A stretch of 64,000 bases of DNA. Origin: Mesorhizobium sp. YIM 152430. Lineage in GTDB: Bacteria; Pseudomonadota; Alphaproteobacteria; Rhizobiales; Rhizobiaceae. The notes beneath the pieces are model-generated. The model ran no database searches. It was given only the letters and a program-made list of their open reading frames with translations, and was not told the origin of the DNA. The DNA lies in contig NZ_JARGES010000015.1 in the NCBI RefSeq assembly GCF_029210365.1, positions 62,001 through 126,000 on the forward strand. The letters are read 5' to 3'. A program made the position numbers and the translations under genes. Shown one piece after another: positions 54,854 to 64,000 of the stretch (the first letter of the stretch is position 1; each line of letters begins with the position of its first letter).

Positions 54854-56881
54854 ATGACCCTCTCCCTCCAATCCTTCGCCGCCGGCAAATGGATCGCCCC
54901 CTCCGGCAGGATCGCGCAACTGAAGAGCGCCGTCACCGGAGACATCATCGCCGAACTCGGCTCCGGCGATCTCGACTTCGCCGCCATGGCCGATCACGCC
55001 CGCACCATTGGCGGGCCGGCGCTGCGCGCGCTTACCTTCCACCAGCGCGCCCATCTCCTGAAGGCGGTCGCGCAACATCTCAACGAGCGCCGCGACGCGC
55101 TCTACGAACTCTCCTTCGACACCGGCGCAACCAAACCCGATTCGATGATCGACATCGACGGCGGCATCGCCACGATGTTCGTCTATTCCTCGAAGGGCCG
55201 GCGCGAACTGCCTGACGACACGATCTATATCGACGGCGGCCTCGAACAACTTTCGCGCGGCGGAAACTTCGTCGGCCAGCACGTCGCCACCTCGCTTCAG
55301 GGCGTCGCCCTCCACATCAACGCGTTCAACTTCCCCGTCTGGGGGATGCTGGAGAAACTGGCCCCCACGCTGCTCGCCGGCGTGCCGGCCATCGTCAAGC
55401 CAGCCTCCTCCACCGCCTGGCTTGCCGAAGCCGCCTTCCGCATGATCGTCGAGTCCGGCATTCTGCCGGACGGCGCGGTGCAGTTCATCGCCGGCTCGAC
55501 CGGAGACCTGATCGATCGGCTGACCTGCCAGGACGTCGTTTCCTTCACCGGGTCGGCCGCGACCGCCTCGATGCTGCGCGCCAATCCGCACCTGATGAAG
55601 AACTCCGTCCGCTTCGTCGCCGAGCAGGATTCGCTCAACGCCTCCATCCTCGGCCCCGACGCCGAGCCCGGCACCCCCGAATTCGACGCCTTCATCAAGG
55701 AAGTTCATCGCGAGATGACGGCCAAGGCGGGCCAGAAATGCACCGCCATCCGCCGCATCATCGTGCCCGGCGCGCACCGCCCGGCGGTCATCGAGGCGCT
55801 GTCCGACCGCCTCGCCAAGACGACCATCGGCAACCCGCGCGACGAGGCGACCCGCATGGGCGCGCTCGCAAGCCTCGCCCAGCGCGACGACGTGCGCGAG
55901 AAGGCCGGGCAACTGGCGCGTGACGCGCAACTCGTCTTCGGCGCGCTCGACCATGTCGAGGTCGCCAATGCCGACGCGAAGGCCGGGGCGTTTCTTTCGC
56001 CACTGCTCTTCGATTGTGCCGATCCCGATCGCGCCACGACCGTCCACGAGGTCGAGGCTTTCGGCCCCGTATCCACCGTGATGGGCTATCGCGATCTCGG
56101 CCATGCGCTCGCCATCGCCAATCGTGGCGCCGGCTCGCTCGTCGCGTCGGTCTTCACCCATGACGGCGCCATCGCGCGCAAGGTCGTCGAAACGGCTGGC
56201 GCGTTCCACGGCCGGCTCTATTTCGCCAACCGCGACACCGGCAAGGAGGCCACCGGTCACGGCTCGCCGCTCCCCCACATGGTCCATGGCGGGCCGGGCC
56301 GCGCCGGCGGCGGCGAGGAAATGGGCGGCATCCGCGGCGTCATGCACTACATGCAGCGTACCGCGATCCAGGCGAACCCGGACCTGATGACCGCGATCAC
56401 CAGGAACTGGACGGCCGGATCGAAGACCGTCGAAAAGGACACGCACCCCTTCCGCATGAGTTTCGGCGATCTCGACATCGGCCACACGATCTGGACCGAA
56501 CCGCGCATCGTTTCGCTCGAAGACATCGAGCATTTCGCGGACTTCACCGGCGACACTTTCTACGCCCACATGGACGAGGAAGCGGCGAAGGCGAACCCGT
56601 TCTTCCCCGGCCGCGTCGCGCACGGCTACCTGATCCTCAGCTTCGCCGCCGGCCTCTTCGTCGAGCCCGCGCCGGGGCCGGTGCTGGCCAATTACGGCCT
56701 CGATAATCTGCGCTTCATGAAGCCGGTCTCCCCCGGCGACAGCCTGAAGGTGCGACTGACGGCGAAGCAGAAGGCCCGCCGCAACGACGAGTATGGCGAA
56801 GTGCGCTGGGATGTCGGCGTCTACAATCAGGACGGCGACCAGGTGGCGGCTTATGAACTTCTGACGATGAACGCGATGTAG
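54854..56881 (+). CDS. paaZ: PaaZ, oxepin-CoA hydrolase / 3-oxo-5,6-dehydrosuberyl-CoA semialdehyde dehydrogenase
   Basis: This 675-residue bifunctional ring-opening enzyme has an N-terminal aldehyde dehydrogenase domain (catalytic Cys in KAGQKCTAIRR, about residue 297). Its C-terminal MaoC-type hydratase domain (from about residue 530) has FADFTGDTFYAHMD and FFPGRVAHGYLI. It follows the P450 gene on the plus strand, with AAAGGATC upstream of the ATG at 54854. Confidence 0.95.
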   Translation: MTLSLQSFAAGKWIAPSGRIAQLKSAVTGDIIAELGSGDLDFAAMADHARTIGGPALRALTFHQRAHLLKAVAQHLNERRDALYELSFDTGATKPDSMIDIDGGIATMFVYSSKGRRELPDDTIYIDGGLEQLSRGGNFVGQHVATSLQGVALHINAFNFPVWGMLEKLAPTLLAGVPAIVKPASSTAWLAEAAFRMIVESGILPDGAVQFIAGSTGDLIDRLTCQDVVSFTGSAATASMLRANPHLMKNSVRFVAEQDSLNASILGPDAEPGTPEFDAFIKEVHREMTAKAGQKCTAIRRIIVPGAHRPAVIEALSDRLAKTTIGNPRDEATRMGALASLAQRDDVREKAGQLARDAQLVFGALDHVEVANADAKAGAFLSPLLFDCADPDRATTVHEVEAFGPVSTVMGYRDLGHALAIANRGAGSLVASVFTHDGAIARKVVETAGAFHGRLYFANRDTGKEATGHGSPLPHMVHGGPGRAGGGEEMGGIRGVMHYMQRTAIQANPDLMTAITRNWTAGSKTVEKDTHPFRMSFGDLDIGHTIWTEPRIVSLEDIEHFADFTGDTFYAHMDEEAAKANPFFPGRVAHGYLILSFAAGLFVEPAPGPVLANYGLDNLRFMKPVSPGDSLKVRLTAKQKARRNDEYGEVRWDVGVYNQDGDQVAAYELLTMNAM

Positions 56882-56884
56882 CGA

Positions 56885-57946
56885 TCAGTCGAGCGGCCGA
56901 AACTCCAGCCCATCCAGCAGCGCACCCGTATTACGCAGCGCCACGCCGGTCGCCACCGCCATCTGCGGCAACAGCATCCATTCGAGCGTCCAGGCAGCGC
57001 CCGAGCGCTCGTTCTCGTGGACGAGCGACTGGTGCATTCCCGCAAGCAAGGTCGCGTTGAACCGCGCGAGCGTGACCAGCACCTCCGCGCCGACCGGGTT
57101 CTGCTTGTGCGGCATGGCGGACGACCCGCCGCCGCTGGCAAGCTTGACCGCGCCGACCTCATTTTGCGCCATCAGCGCGATGTCCTGCCCCATCTTGCCA
57201 AGGCTGCCCGTCACCAGCGACAGCCAGTTGGCGAGCGCCGCCTGCCCGTCGCGCTCCGAATGGTGCGGATGCTCGACGTCACGAAGGCCGAGCACGGCAG
57301 CCATCCGCGCACGGACCGCCGGCCCCTTGTCGCCGAGCTTTTCCAGTGTTCCGGCAGCCCCGCCGAATGTCAGGACAAGCACGTCGCGGCGCACCGTTTC
57401 AAGCCGGTCGAGATGCCGTTCAAGGGGTAGCCTCCAACTTGCAATCTTACGCGCGGCTGTGACAGGGATCGCCGCCTGCATCCGCGTATGCGCCATCACC
57501 TCCACGCCGCCCTGCGCGGCTTCGAGGCTTTGCAGCATGGCGACGACGCCGCGCAGCCGCTCTTCCAAAATCCCCAGCACATCGCCCAGCCGCAGCGCTA
57601 AGCTCGTGTCGATCGCATCCTGACTGGTCGCGCCGAAATGCACCTTCTCGCCGTGCGGATTGCCAACGGCCTGTCGCATCGCCTCGACCAGCGCCGGTAT
57701 CACCACGCCGTCCTGCGCCACGCCGTCACGCAAGGCAGCGAAATCAGGCTTGAAATCGGCGAGCCCCCGCTCAATGGCATCGGCTGCATCCGCACCGATC
57801 ACACCTGCGTCCGCCTCCCCCCGCGCCAAGGTGATCTCGAACCGCACCATCGCCGCGATATCGGCCTTTGCGCTGAACTGTGCGGAAATTTCCGCATCGC
57901 CCAGGAGACCGGAAAGAAACGGATGATCGAACGGCAATGCGGTCAC
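56885..57946 (-). CDS. pcaB: PcaB, 3-carboxy-cis,cis-muconate cycloisomerase
   Basis: PcaB lactonises 3-carboxymuconate in the protocatechuate branch. The 353-residue protein has the fumarase/aspartase-superfamily signature GSSAMPHKQNP and FGATSQDAIDTSLALRL. The start is GTG 57946, with a GAGG Shine-Dalgarno that overlaps the pcaG stop. It is shorter than typical PcaB (about 400-450 residues), but the frame contains the full active-site region. Confidence 0.92.
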   Translation of the reverse strand: MTALPFDHPFLSGLLGDAEISAQFSAKADIAAMVRFEITLARGEADAGVIGADAADAIERGLADFKPDFAALRDGVAQDGVVIPALVEAMRQAVGNPHGEKVHFGATSQDAIDTSLALRLGDVLGILEERLRGVVAMLQSLEAAQGGVEVMAHTRMQAAIPVTAARKIASWRLPLERHLDRLETVRRDVLVLTFGGAAGTLEKLGDKGPAVRARMAAVLGLRDVEHPHHSERDGQAALANWLSLVTGSLGKMGQDIALMAQNEVGAVKLASGGGSSAMPHKQNPVGAEVLVTLARFNATLLAGMHQSLVHENERSGAAWTLEWMLLPQMAVATGVALRNTGALLDGLEFRPLD

Positions 57947-57954
57947 GTGGAGCC

Positions 57955-58569
57955 TCAGATGTCGAAAAAGATCGTTTCCTTCTCCCCCTGGAGATGGATG
58001 TCGAAGCTGTAGGTCGAACCCTCGCGCGGCGCAATCAAGGTCGCGACGCGCACGCGATGCTCGACGCGCGCCAGCACCGGATCTTCGCCGTTCGCCTTCT
58101 CCTCGTCGCCGAAATACATCCGCGTGTGGAGGCCGATATTGATGCCTCGCGCCACCACCCAAAACGTGATGTGCGGCGCTTGGCTGCGTCCGTCCTTGAA
58201 AGGCACGCGGCCGGGCTTGATCGTCTCGAAGCGGAACTCGCCCGTGTCCATGTCGGTCGGGCAGCGGCCCCAGCCGGTGAAATTGGCGTCCGCCGAGCCG
58301 CGCATCTCCGACGGCGAATTGTAGAGCCCGTCCGCATCGGCCTGCCAGACCTCGACCAGCGCATCCCGAAGCGGCGTGCCCGTGCCGTCAAGCACGCGGC
58401 CGACAATGGTGATTCGCTCGCCCTTGGTCTTGTCGTTGACCATCGACGTGCCGAGGTCTTGCGAATAGACGCCGCCGATTTCGGCGAAGTTCGGCGTCAG
58501 GCCGATATGCACGTAAGGCCCCGCCGTCTGCGACGCGCTTTCCTTGAGCTGGTTCAATGGCTGGACCAT
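57955..58569 (-). CDS. pcaG: PcaG, protocatechuate 3,4-dioxygenase alpha subunit
   Basis: PcaG is the non-catalytic-iron partner of PcaH; the heterodimer cleaves protocatechuate intradiol. The 204-residue subunit has QTAGPYVHIGLTP, VGRVLDGTGTPLRDALVEVW and QAPHITFWVVARG. The ATG at 58569 follows the RelE stop by ten bases, and AGGAGG lies just after that stop. It is separated from pcaH by the toxin-antitoxin genes. Confidence 0.94.
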   Translation of the reverse strand: MVQPLNQLKESASQTAGPYVHIGLTPNFAEIGGVYSQDLGTSMVNDKTKGERITIVGRVLDGTGTPLRDALVEVWQADADGLYNSPSEMRGSADANFTGWGRCPTDMDTGEFRFETIKPGRVPFKDGRSQAPHITFWVVARGINIGLHTRMYFGDEEKANGEDPVLARVEHRVRVATLIAPREGSTYSFDIHLQGEKETIFFDI

Positions 58570-58579
58570 GATGTTCCTC

Positions 58580-58852
58580 CTAGCGGTAAACTTTCGAGCG
58601 GCGCTCGACATCGATGACGACGACGACCACCCGATGATCGTGTATCTCGCAGATCACGCGATAGTCGCCGACCCTGTAGCTCCAGTACTCGTCCATATTT
58701 CCCTGGAGCGGTTTTCCGATCGCGCGTGGATCGGCGGCACCCGCGATCCGCTCGAGCAGGAAACGGGTGACGCGCTTCGCAACGCTTCGATGGAGCTTTG
58801 AAAGCTGCCGCTCGGCAGCGACGGAGACTTCAATCGTCCAGGCCGAGTTCAC
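58580..58852 (-). CDS. RelE-family toxin
   Basis: This 90-residue RelE/ParE-superfamily protein has AERQLSKLHRSVAKRVTRFL, LQGNMDEYWSYRVGDYRVIC and a C-terminal RRSKVYR. RelE toxins cleave mRNA at the ribosome. It starts at GTG 58852 inside the end of the antitoxin gene, and pcaG starts ten bases after its stop. It can inhibit growth if the antitoxin is lost (family knowledge). Confidence 0.9.
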   Translation of the reverse strand: MNSAWTIEVSVAAERQLSKLHRSVAKRVTRFLLERIAGAADPRAIGKPLQGNMDEYWSYRVGDYRVICEIHDHRVVVVVIDVERRSKVYR

Positions 58853-59057
58853 GCATCACCTGCTCCAGGGGCTTCGTTGTCTCTTCTCCACGCCGGATAC
58901 GCTCCGAAACTTCCTCAGCACGGTAATACGCTTCAAGGTCGTCGAGACCTTCTTCGATGAGGTGCCTTAGATAATATGCCTTCGTGCGTCCGGTCTTTTG
59001 AGCAAGCGCGTCGAGGCGGGCTTCAGTCTCCGGCTCCAGTCTGATCGATGTGGGCAT
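58830..59057 (-). CDS. Ribbon-helix-helix antitoxin of the RelE pair
   Basis: The 75-residue protein has an N-terminal RHH DNA-binding stretch (IRLEPETEARLDALAQKTGR, then TKAYYLRHLIEEGLDDLE) and a C-terminal toxin-neutralising tail. GGAGG lies six bases before the ATG at 59057; an ATG at 59069 lies before that site and is not used. A palindromic operator directly upstream fits autoregulation. Confidence 0.9.
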   Translation of the reverse strand: MPTSIRLEPETEARLDALAQKTGRTKAYYLRHLIEEGLDDLEAYYRAEEVSERIRRGEETTKPLEQVMRELGLDD

Positions 59058-59069
59058 ATCAGCCTCCAT

Positions 59070-59098
59070 AGTGAATACATGTATTCAATGTATTCACT
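59070..59098 (-). promoter_or_regulatory. Operator of the toxin-antitoxin pair
   Basis: A perfect 16-base palindrome TGAATACATGTATTCA is followed by a third half-site ATGTATTCACT. The outer arms AGTGAATACAT and ATGTATTCACT are also exact inverted repeats across seven bases. It lies 13-41 bases before the antitoxin ATG and after the pcaH stop. Multiple half-sites suit ribbon-helix-helix dimers. Confidence 0.85.
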
Positions 59099-59116
59099 AT
59101 CCGTGATCTACGCAAA

Positions 59117-59872
59117 TCAATTCCCGTCCATGCGGTTCTCGAACAGCGTCGAGCGTCTCCCGCGCAGCACCATGTCGAACTTGTACGCCCGCGAATCCAT
59201 CGGGATCGTCGCGTTCATGTCGAGCGCGGCCGTCAGCCCCTCGATCGCCGCGCGGTCGTTGATCGTCTTCACGATCGGGCATTTCCAGATTAGTGGATCG
59301 CCCTCGAAATACATCTGCGTGATGAGGCGCTGCGCGAAGCCGTGGCCGAAGAGCGAGAAATGGATATGCGCGGGGCGCCAGTCATTGACGCCGTTCGGCC
59401 AGGGATAGGGCCCCGGCTGAATGGTGCGGAAGGAATAATTGCCGTCCTCGTCCGTGATGGTGCGCCCGCAGCCGCCGAAATTCGGGTCGAGCGGCGCGAC
59501 ATACCCTTCCTTGCGGTGGCGATAGCGCCCGCCGGCATTGGCCTGCCAGAATTCGAGCAGCGCGCCCGGCACGCCCTTGCCGCGCTCGTCGAGCACGCGG
59601 CCATAGACGATGATGCGCGGGCCGATCGCCATCTCGCCCGGCTTGGCGAAATTGGTGATGAGGTCGTTGTCGCGTTCACCGAGAATGTTGTGCCCGAAGA
59701 CCGGTCCGGTGATCTCCGACAGCGTGTTGTCGAGCGAAAGCAGTGCCTTTTGCGGCGAGCGCAGGACGGATGTCTTGTACCAGGGCGTATAGGCCAAAGG
59801 ATGCCATTCGCGGTCGCGCTGGAAGAACGCGCCCGTTTCCGGCTTGCGGTTGGAAATGTGGCTGTCGCTCAC
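59117..59872 (-). CDS. pcaH: PcaH, protocatechuate 3,4-dioxygenase beta subunit
   Basis: PcaH carries the catalytic Fe(III). Positions matching the known ligands are all present: Tyr117 (GGRYRH), Tyr156 (PGPY) and His169/His171 ([11 protein letters not shown]). The 251-residue protein starts at GTG 59872, overlapping the pcaC stop. Its partner pcaG lies 548 bases downstream, with the toxin-antitoxin unit between. Confidence 0.95.
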   Translation of the reverse strand: MSDSHISNRKPETGAFFQRDREWHPLAYTPWYKTSVLRSPQKALLSLDNTLSEITGPVFGHNILGERDNDLITNFAKPGEMAIGPRIIVYGRVLDERGKGVPGALLEFWQANAGGRYRHRKEGYVAPLDPNFGGCGRTITDEDGNYSFRTIQPGPYPWPNGVNDWRPAHIHFSLFGHGFAQRLITQMYFEGDPLIWKCPIVKTINDRAAIEGLTAALDMNATIPMDSRAYKFDMVLRGRRSTLFENRMDGN

Positions 59873-60264
59873 GGGTTCTGCCCTCCGTCCATCTCGTCGA
59901 GAACCTGTTTGACGATCTTGATCGCGTGGTTGGCGCGCGGCACGCCGGCATAGATGGCGACATGCAGCATCGCCTCCATGATGTCGTCGCGCGACGCGCC
60001 GGTATTGGCGGTGGCTCGCGTGTGCAGCGCCAGTTCCTCGAAATTGCCGAGCCCGGCGAGCAGCGCCAGGGTCATCATCGAGCGCTCGCGCTTGGTGATC
60101 GTGTCACGCGACCAGACATGGCCCCACGCGGCTTCCGTGATCAGCGTCTGGAACGGCTCGTCATAAGTGCTCGATTTTTTGGTGGCGGCGTCGACATAGG
60201 ATGCGCCGAGCACGGAGCGGCGCGTCGCCAGGCCCTGATGATAGCGTTCTGATTTTTCGGTCAT
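59869..60264 (-). CDS. pcaC: PcaC, 4-carboxymuconolactone decarboxylase
   Basis: This 131-residue all-helical AhpD-like protein has [40 protein letters not shown] and the conserved [16 protein letters not shown]. It decarboxylates the muconolactone to 3-oxoadipate enol-lactone. It is coupled to pcaH downstream and lies nine bases after pobA. Confidence 0.93.
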   Translation of the reverse strand: MTEKSERYHQGLATRRSVLGASYVDAATKKSSTYDEPFQTLITEAAWGHVWSRDTITKRERSMMTLALLAGLGNFEELALHTRATANTGASRDDIMEAMLHVAIYAGVPRANHAIKIVKQVLDEMDGGQNP

Positions 60265-60273
60265 CTCATCTCC

Positions 60274-62423
<2,150 letters not shown>

Positions 62424-62426
62424 ACG

Positions 62427-62451
62427 AAAAAGGGGCGGTCGCCCGCCCCTT
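62427..62451 (-). terminator. Rho-independent terminator of the downstream ABC binding-protein gene
   Basis: A perfect nine-base stem (AAGGGGCGG / CCGCCCCTT) with a TCGC loop is followed on the minus strand by a TTTTT run. It sits between the convergent pobR and the binding-protein gene. Confidence 0.8.
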
Positions 62452-62475
62452 CCGAACTGTCGATGCGGCCGGGCC

Positions 62476-63471
62476 TTACTGAAGCTGGTCAGTGACCACT
62501 GTCGAGAACGCGCCTTCCGGCTCCGTGGTGATCGCCGGATTGTCGGGCGAGACGGCGGAGAGCAGCGTCTGCACCGTCTGCTCGTAGGCGGCCGGATCGA
62601 GCGCCGCGCTGTCGCCGACGAGGCCGGCGGCGACTTCCACCTGCCAGAGCTGGCTTTCCTCGGTCAGCGCACCGGAGAGATCGTTTTCGAGCACGATCCC
62701 GGCGGCCTCTTCGATGTTTTCTCCGGCATATTCCCAGCCGCGCATCGAGGCGCGCACGAAGCGAACCATCTGGTCGACGAACTCCGGATCGTCGAGACGA
62801 TCTTCCATCACGTAGAGGCCGTCTTCGAGCATACCGACGCCTTCGTCGGCATAGTTGAAGACCTTGAGGCTGTCTTCCGGCACGCCCGCGTCAAGCAACT
62901 GCTTGAACTCGTTGTATTGCATGGTTGAGATGCAGTCGGCTTGGTTCTGTAGGAGCGGGTCGACATTGAAGGCCTGGCGAAGCACTTCGACGCCCTCTTC
63001 GCCGCCTTCGGTCGGCAGGTCGAGCTTGGCCATCCAGGCGTAGAACGGATATTCGTTGCCGAAGAACCAGACGCCGAGCTTCTTGCCCTTGAAATCGTCG
63101 GTCGATTCCACGCCGCTTTCTTCCGAGCAGACGAGTTGCAAAGCCTGATTGGCGAAGGGCTGGGCGATGTTGACCAGCGGCACGCCGCGTTCGCGTGCGG
63201 CCAGACCTGCCGCCATCCAGGTCGTGATGACGTCGGCGCCGCCACCGGCGATCACCTGCTCGGGCGCGATGTCCGGCCCGCCCGGATTGATCGTGACGTC
63301 GAGCCCCTCTTCCTCGTAGAAGCCCTTGTCCTTGGCAACGAGATAGCCGGCGAACTGGCCCTGATTGACCCATTTCAACTGGAAGGTGATCGGATCGAGA
63401 TCCTGCGCCATGGCCGGCAGAGCGGCCGTGGCGACGGTGGAGGCGAGAACCCCCGCAATAAGCTTCATCAT
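62476..63471 (-). CDS. ABC transporter substrate-binding protein (NMT1/THI5-like)
   Basis: The 331-residue periplasmic protein has a signal peptide (IAGVLASTVATAALPAMA) and NMT1-like segments: FQLKWVNQGQFAGYLVAKDK, DVTINPGGPDIAPEQVIAGG and KGKKLGVWFFGNEYPFYAWM. Such proteins bind pyrimidine precursors, aromatic or sulfonated acids. Its place beside pob/pca genes makes an aromatic substrate possible, but this is inference only. The ATG at 63471 has AGGGGAATGAC upstream. Confidence 0.85.
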   Translation of the reverse strand: MMKLIAGVLASTVATAALPAMAQDLDPITFQLKWVNQGQFAGYLVAKDKGFYEEEGLDVTINPGGPDIAPEQVIAGGGADVITTWMAAGLAARERGVPLVNIAQPFANQALQLVCSEESGVESTDDFKGKKLGVWFFGNEYPFYAWMAKLDLPTEGGEEGVEVLRQAFNVDPLLQNQADCISTMQYNEFKQLLDAGVPEDSLKVFNYADEGVGMLEDGLYVMEDRLDDPEFVDQMVRFVRASMRGWEYAGENIEEAAGIVLENDLSGALTEESQLWQVEVAAGLVGDSAALDPAAYEQTVQTLLSAVSPDNPAITTEPEGAFSTVVTDQLQ

Positions 63472-63494
63472 GTCATTCCCCTTTTTTCTTATGT

Positions 63495-64000
63495 TCACGT
63501 CTTTCCACCACGGATCGACGGATGCCAGAAGGTCACGCCGCGCTCGATGAGCGCGATGAGACCGTAGAAGACCGAGCCGGCAAGAGCGGCCACCGCGATT
63601 TCAGCCCAGACCATGTCGACGTTCAAGCGCCCGATTGCGGACGAGATGCGGAATCCCATCCCCACGACCGGCGTGCCGAAGAATTCGGCAACGATCGCGC
63701 CGATCAGCGCCAGCGTCGAATTGATCTTGAGCGCGTTGAAGATGAAGGGCCACGCCGCCGGCAGCCGCAGCCGGAACAATGTCTGCCAGTGGCTCGCCGC
63801 ATAGGTGCGCATCAAATCGCGCTCCATCTGGTTCGACGCGTTGAGGCCGGCGACGGCGTTCACCAGCATGGGGAAGAATGTCATCACGACCACGACCGCC
63901 GCCTTCGACTGCCAGTCGAAGCCGAACCACATGACCATGATCGGCGCGATGCCGACGAGCGGCAGGGCGGACACGAAATTGCCCACCGGCAGCAGTCCGC
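63495..64000 (-). CDS. ABC transporter permease, 3' part only
   Basis: The gene enters from the right edge, so its N-terminus is outside the window. The visible 168 codons have membrane segments and a permease loop (GLNASNQMERDLMRTYAASH). It is the permease partner of the binding protein at 62476, with its stop 23 bases upstream of that gene's start. The type is NitT/TauT-like. Confidence 0.85.
   Translation of the reverse strand, partial: GLLPVGNFVSALPLVGIAPIMVMWFGFDWQSKAAVVVVMTFFPMLVNAVAGLNASNQMERDLMRTYAASHWQTLFRLRLPAAWPFIFNALKINSTLALIGAIVAEFFGTPVVGMGFRISSAIGRLNVDMVWAEIAVAALAGSVFYGLIALIERGVTFWHPSIRGGKT

Noticed and set aside
54848-56623. Long minus-strand frame opposite paaZ
   Set aside because: Antisense shadow of a gene with intact catalytic motifs.

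Overview
The window is GC-rich chromosomal DNA from an alphaproteobacterium, most likely of the order Hyphomicrobiales (Rhizobiales). The evidence is the complete mraZ-to-murG division and cell-wall cluster in alphaproteobacterial order, a metF operon led by an ArsR-methyltransferase fusion, an alphaproteobacterial RNase P RNA, an HWE-family histidine kinase, and beta-ketoadipate genes of the pcaCHGB type. No rRNA, tRNA, CRISPR array, insertion sequence or prophage was seen.

Layout. (1) 1-10649, minus strand: mraZ-rsmH-ftsL-ftsI-murE-murF-mraY-murD-ftsW-murG, tightly packed with ATGA-type overlaps; murG runs off the left edge. (2) 11039-15208: a PLP-dependent trans-sulfuration-type enzyme, rnpB with a clear promoter, a lytic transglycosylase, an AmpD-type amidase, a DjlA-like J-domain protein and a small lipoprotein. 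(3) 15398-24669: a fused hydantoinase/5-oxoprolinase, a serine hydrolase, a GH25 lipoprotein, a ClpP-like periplasmic protein, an ornithine-type decarboxylase, an EamA transporter and a 28-residue membrane peptide. (4) 24738-35442: metF with its ArsR-methyltransferase regulator, trmO, a MOSC protein, a KAS III-like ketosynthase, a response regulator with an HWE kinase, ettA, a YegD-type Hsp70 and an Inh-type lipoprotein. (5) 35503-43216: a spermidine-synthase-like protein, a NitT/TauT-type ABC transporter, a lysophospholipase-like hydrolase, a CoA-transferase/ThDP-enzyme pair and a short coiled-coil orphan.

(6) 43219-63471 is a catabolic region. paaABCDE (phenylacetyl-CoA epoxidase) lies at one end, and paaI-paaK-paaR-paaX plus a P450 and paaZ lie further on. 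pobA-pcaC-pcaH-pcaG-pcaB (4-hydroxybenzoate to protocatechuate to the beta-ketoadipate pathway) follows, with an AraC-type PobR and a second NitT/TauT-like transporter.

Two accessory insertions stand out in this region. The first lies between paaABCDE and paaX: three genes encoding a subtilisin-like protease, a 70-residue peptide with three RSFSR repeats, and a fused HPr-kinase-like/PqqD-domain protein. The protease and the peptide share a nearly identical twin-arginine-type leader. PqqD domains are the usual leader-peptide binders of RiPP pathways, so this looks like an undescribed peptide maturation or modification system. The second is a RelE/ribbon-helix-helix toxin-antitoxin pair inserted between pcaH and pcaG, the genes for the two subunits of protocatechuate 3,4-dioxygenase.
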